DNA from: Streptomyces sp. R302
GTDB lineage: Bacteria > Actinomycetota > Actinomycetes > Streptomycetales > Streptomycetaceae
DNA: 64,000 nucleotides
Direction of reading: 5' to 3'
Assembly (NCBI RefSeq): GCF_012927245.1
Contig: NZ_JABBGE010000001.1
Coordinates: 523,415 to 587,414 of the forward strand
Part shown: piece by piece, positions 62,126 to 64,000 of the stretch
Layout of the letters: each line of letters opens with the position of its first letter
Position numbering within the stretch: position 1 is the stretch's first letter
Position numbers and translations under genes: made by a program
The notes under the pieces: model-generated
Seen by the model: the letters and a program-made list of their open reading frames with translations, nothing else
What the model was told of the DNA's origin: nothing
Databases searched by the model: none

Positions 62126-62397
62126 CGGGACGCCCTTGCGGGGGCCCCTGCGAGGACCACGAGGTCGTCCTCGCGGACCAGGTCGAACCTGCCGTTGGTT
62201 CTGCGTCCGGCCTCCGTCTCGTGAGGGGCGGGCCGCAGCCCGGGCAGCACGACGCGGGAGAACTCGAACGGGACCGGAGCCTCGACGCGGCCGTCCGCGT
62301 CGCCCGACCGTCCGAACCGCAGACGTTCGCCCGGCGCGAGCCGGAACCGTTCGTCCTGTGCTGTGCCCGGTGGTGGCACGACGACGATGCTGTGCAT
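62122..62397 (-). CDS. Short FHA-like protein coupled to the kinase
   Basis: A 91-residue protein starting MHSIVVVPPPGTAQDERFRLAPGERLRFGRSGDADGRV, which looks like the opening strands of an FHA phosphothreonine-binding domain (the RFGRS segment). It then has VLPGLRPAPHETEAGRRTNGRFDLV. It is shorter than usual FHA partners, so it may be truncated. The ATGA overlap with the kinase start implies coupled translation and a kinase-substrate or adaptor role. Confidence 0.65.
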   Translation of the reverse strand: MHSIVVVPPPGTAQDERFRLAPGERLRFGRSGDADGRVEAPVPFEFSRVVLPGLRPAPHETEAGRRTNGRFDLVREDDLVVLAGAPARASR

Positions 62398-62520
62398 GAG
62401 CCGCTCCCCCTGCCCTGATCCGACCCTCGGTTGATCGATCAGTCGAAGAGTAGTGACATCGCCGAGCGGGTTCGAACCTGTGTGCATGCGGCGTGCGGAG
62501 GAGGTGGGGGCATCCGGGAA

Positions 62521-62569
62521 CGGACAGAGCTCCGGAACCGCCCGCTGGGCGGTCCCGGAGCTCTGTCCG
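62521..62569. terminator. Long terminator hairpin
   Basis: 23-bp arms (62521-62543 and 62547-62569) with one mismatch and a 3-nt loop, the longest stem in the window. It lies just downstream of the decayed secreted protein gene and upstream of the FHA-kinase pair. Confidence 0.88.
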
Positions 62570-62589
62570 GTGGTCCTGGATCAGGCCCT

Positions 62590-62866
62590 GGCGCATCCAT
62601 CCCGTTGGAGACGGGTGTGCGCTGAACCCGGACGTCGACGTGGAAGGTGTCCCCGTCATTGGCCGTGTCGTAGATCCACAGCTTCTCGCCGTACGGGTGG
62701 AACTCGACCTTCCCGACAAGCTTTCCGTCGTGGTACATGAGGCTGCGCAGCCCGGCGCCGCCGACGTCCTTCAGGGAGTACGTGCCATCCGGGCCGTGCC
62801 GGTCGAAGCGATCAGAGCCAGCCCGGCCCCGGCGGCCAAGGCCGAGAAGAGTCTGCGGAGTTTCAT
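62590..62866 (-). pseudogene. Small secreted protein gene with a frameshift
   Basis: A good signal peptide (MKLRRLFSALAAGAGLALIASTGTA, start at 62866) is followed five codons later by a stop. The shifted frame continues with GPDGTYSLKDVGGAGLRSLMYHDG, KLVGKVEFHPYGEKLWIYD and TANDGDTFHVDVRVQ, a coherent small beta-rich exported domain. One indel near 62785-62800 would join them. It could be a sequencing error or true decay. The family is unknown. Confidence 0.65.
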
Positions 62867-63014
62867 GAGGGCACCCTTGCTCAGTGGGGGAGACGGGGGA
62901 ACCTGAAACGTTGCAGGTAGCGGTGGGCTGTCCTCGGTACGAGGCTGCTGCCCCTGAACCTTGAGACCCCTTCGCGCTCCGCCGGGAGCCGCACGAAAGG
63001 AAACACCCCTCGCC

Positions 63015-63482
63015 ATGCGCAAGCGCAGCATCGTAGGCACTGCTCTGGCTGCCGCCACCCTCGCCCTTGGCCTCACGTCCTCCGCTCAGGCGGGCAGCAG
63101 CACCGTCTGGGGCTGCAAGCCCGGGAACGTGTGCGTGTACTACTACACGTCCATCCCCAGTGCGGAAACCCCCCGCTACCAGACCGGCTCCGGGTTCAAC
63201 CAGACCATGCGGATCCAGCGGCTCCTCAACAACGGCCGCACCCACCACATCACCTACAGCGGCTCCTACGGCGGCGGCCACAGCTTCCGAGGATGCCTGC
63301 CCTACAACACCTCCAGCGGCTCCCCCACTTCCGCGTCGTACATCAACCTGACCGGCCACCTCGGCCAGGACGTGTGGATCAAGGAAGCCTGGTTCGGGTC
63401 CGGTAGCTGCGGCCTGCCCAAGCTCCAGGTCCACCGCGTATGGCAGGACACGGACCCCTACTGGGTCACCCTCGTCAGGTAG
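63015..63482 (+). CDS. Small secreted Cys-containing protein (I36-like)
   Basis: A 155-residue exported protein: Sec signal MRKRSIVGTALAAATLALGLTSSAQA, then a mature part with WGCKPGNVCVYYYTS, a Tyr/Gly-rich middle (HITYSGSYGGGHSFRGCLPYN) and GSGSCGLPKLQ. The CxxxxxC opening and the LLNNGRTHHITY segment resemble Streptomyces peptidase inhibitor I36-type proteins, as does the exported part of the kinase 1 kb away. AAAGGAAA precedes the ATG. The function is unknown. Confidence 0.8.
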   Translation: MRKRSIVGTALAAATLALGLTSSAQAGSSTVWGCKPGNVCVYYYTSIPSAETPRYQTGSGFNQTMRIQRLLNNGRTHHITYSGSYGGGHSFRGCLPYNTSSGSPTSASYINLTGHLGQDVWIKEAWFGSGSCGLPKLQVHRVWQDTDPYWVTLVR

Positions 63483-63595
63483 GTCACCCTGGCAAGCGAG
63501 ACCCCTGTGCCGTCGAGTCGCGGCGTCGAAACGCCACTCTCGACGGCACAGGAGCCTTCAGGCGCTGGGCCGGCTGTCGCCCGGTGGATTCCGGA

Positions 63596-64000
63596 TCAGG
63601 CGATGATGCGGCTGAAGTTGTTCCAGCCGTGTCCGATCTGGCGGTTGCTGCCGTACGGTACGCCGTTGTCGCGCAGGTAGTTGTTGGCGTACAGCCACAT
63701 CGTGCCATCCGGCCTGAGTGCTACCAGGTCGGTGAATCCGTCGCCGGTCGCGTCGGCGGCGATGATGCGGTCGAAGTTGTTCCAGCCGTGTCCGATCTGA
63801 CGGCCGCTGCCGTACGGTACGCCGTTGTCGCGCAGGTAGTTGTTGGAGTAGAGCCACATGGTGCCGTCGGGCTTGAGTGCTACCAGGTCGGTGAATCCGT
63901 CGCCGGTCGCGTCGGCGGCGATGATGCGGTCGAAGTTGTTCCAGCCGTGTCCGATCTGACGGCCGCTGCCGTACGGTACGCCGTTGTCGCGCAGGTAGTT
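63596..64000 (-). CDS. FG-GAP/VCBS repeat protein, C-terminal part (runs off the window)
   Basis: The open frame continues past the window edge, so the N-terminus is missing. It consists of 53-residue repeats containing ADATGDGFTDLVALRPDGTM, whose DxTxDGxxD pattern binds Ca2+ in FG-GAP/VCBS beta-propeller blades, followed by WLYANNYLRDNGVPYGS and QIGHGWNNF. Such proteins are usually secreted, often with an N-terminal enzymatic domain such as a peptidase or lysozyme. The gene ends after repeat 1 with a short SRIIA tail. Confidence 0.88.
   Translation of the reverse strand, partial: NYLRDNGVPYGSGRQIGHGWNNFDRIIAADATGDGFTDLVALKPDGTMWLYSNNYLRDNGVPYGSGRQIGHGWNNFDRIIAADATGDGFTDLVALRPDGTMWLYANNYLRDNGVPYGSNRQIGHGWNNFSRIIA
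63602..64000 (-). repeat. 159-bp near-identical tandem repeats
   Basis: Units start at 63602, 63761 and 63920 with an exact period of 159 bp. The second and third units are identical over all the sequence visible in the third; the first (gene 3' end) differs at a handful of positions. The array continues beyond the window. Confidence 0.9.

Noticed and set aside
62450..62500. A tRNA T-arm-like GGGTTCGAACCTG
   Set aside because: The flanking bases do not form a T-stem and there is no acceptor or anticodon arm; chance similarity.

Overview
The window is high-GC DNA with strong G/C bias at third codon positions, frequent GTG starts, leaderless promoters and actinobacterial families (HrdA-type sigma factor, MmyB-like XRE regulators, class F sortase, Spo0M, SoxR-type promoter before an FMN reductase). 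It is almost certainly a Streptomyces chromosome. The order around ppdK, nirBD, the FMN reductase, dnaG and the sigma factor matches what I recall of the S. coelicolor SCO2465-SCO2504 region; that is memory, not a search.

Region 1 (1-43.5 kb) is mostly conserved chromosome. It opens with the 3' end of glyS. A TetR/aldo-keto reductase pair, an MFS exporter divergent from an XRE regulator, dusB, ppdK, a winged-helix regulator, a Tat-exported PhoX-like phosphatase, a group III truncated haemoglobin, a VOC protein and a TetR-MFS-SDR set follow. A nitrogen block comes next: an FAD oxidoreductase, nirB and nirD joined by ATGA overlaps behind a GlnR-like box, and a nitrate reductase at 26.9-28.9 kb. 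A sirohydrochlorin chelatase at 31.3 kb could supply sirohaem to NirB. Between them lie a TSUP permease, a class F sortase with its substrate, spo0M, a class IV aminotransferase, the SoxR-type FMN reductase, cutA and a GGCT-like protein. Then come sanA-like, aquaporin and GNAT genes, dgt, a BphA4-type reductase, dnaG, a sigma factor, a heterodimeric ABC exporter and an FGGY kinase.

Region 2 (43.6-44.6 kb) has two tandem tRNA-Asn genes, a CAT-anticodon tRNA, strong terminators and about 470 bp with no convincing gene.

Region 3 (44.6-64 kb) is accessory in character, with pseudogenes, a near-identical repeat array and poorly known families. It starts with a cell-wall set: an M15-like exported protein missing a metal ligand, coupled to an 806-residue peptidoglycan-binding/DUF1906 protein without a signal peptide, and a divergent secreted peptidoglycan-binding protein. 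A nine-gene minus-strand run (49.1-55.0 kb) follows: two DUF3040-like proteins, a 47-residue membrane peptide, two PRC-barrel proteins, an SGNH hydrolase, a DUF2180 protein, a long-form NfeD protease and a slipin. Around it are a universal stress protein, TerC, a CBS site-2 protease and a CNNM/CorC transporter. I read this as a membrane and envelope stress module and consider it the best candidate for an under-described system. Decayed genes include a kinase/peptidoglycan-binding fusion, nhaA and a small secreted protein. The window ends in an FG-GAP protein with 159-bp near-identical repeats that runs off the edge.

A recurring feature is a TANNNT-like -10 exactly 6 (sometimes 7) nt before the start codon of at least ten genes, which suggests heavy use of leaderless transcripts.
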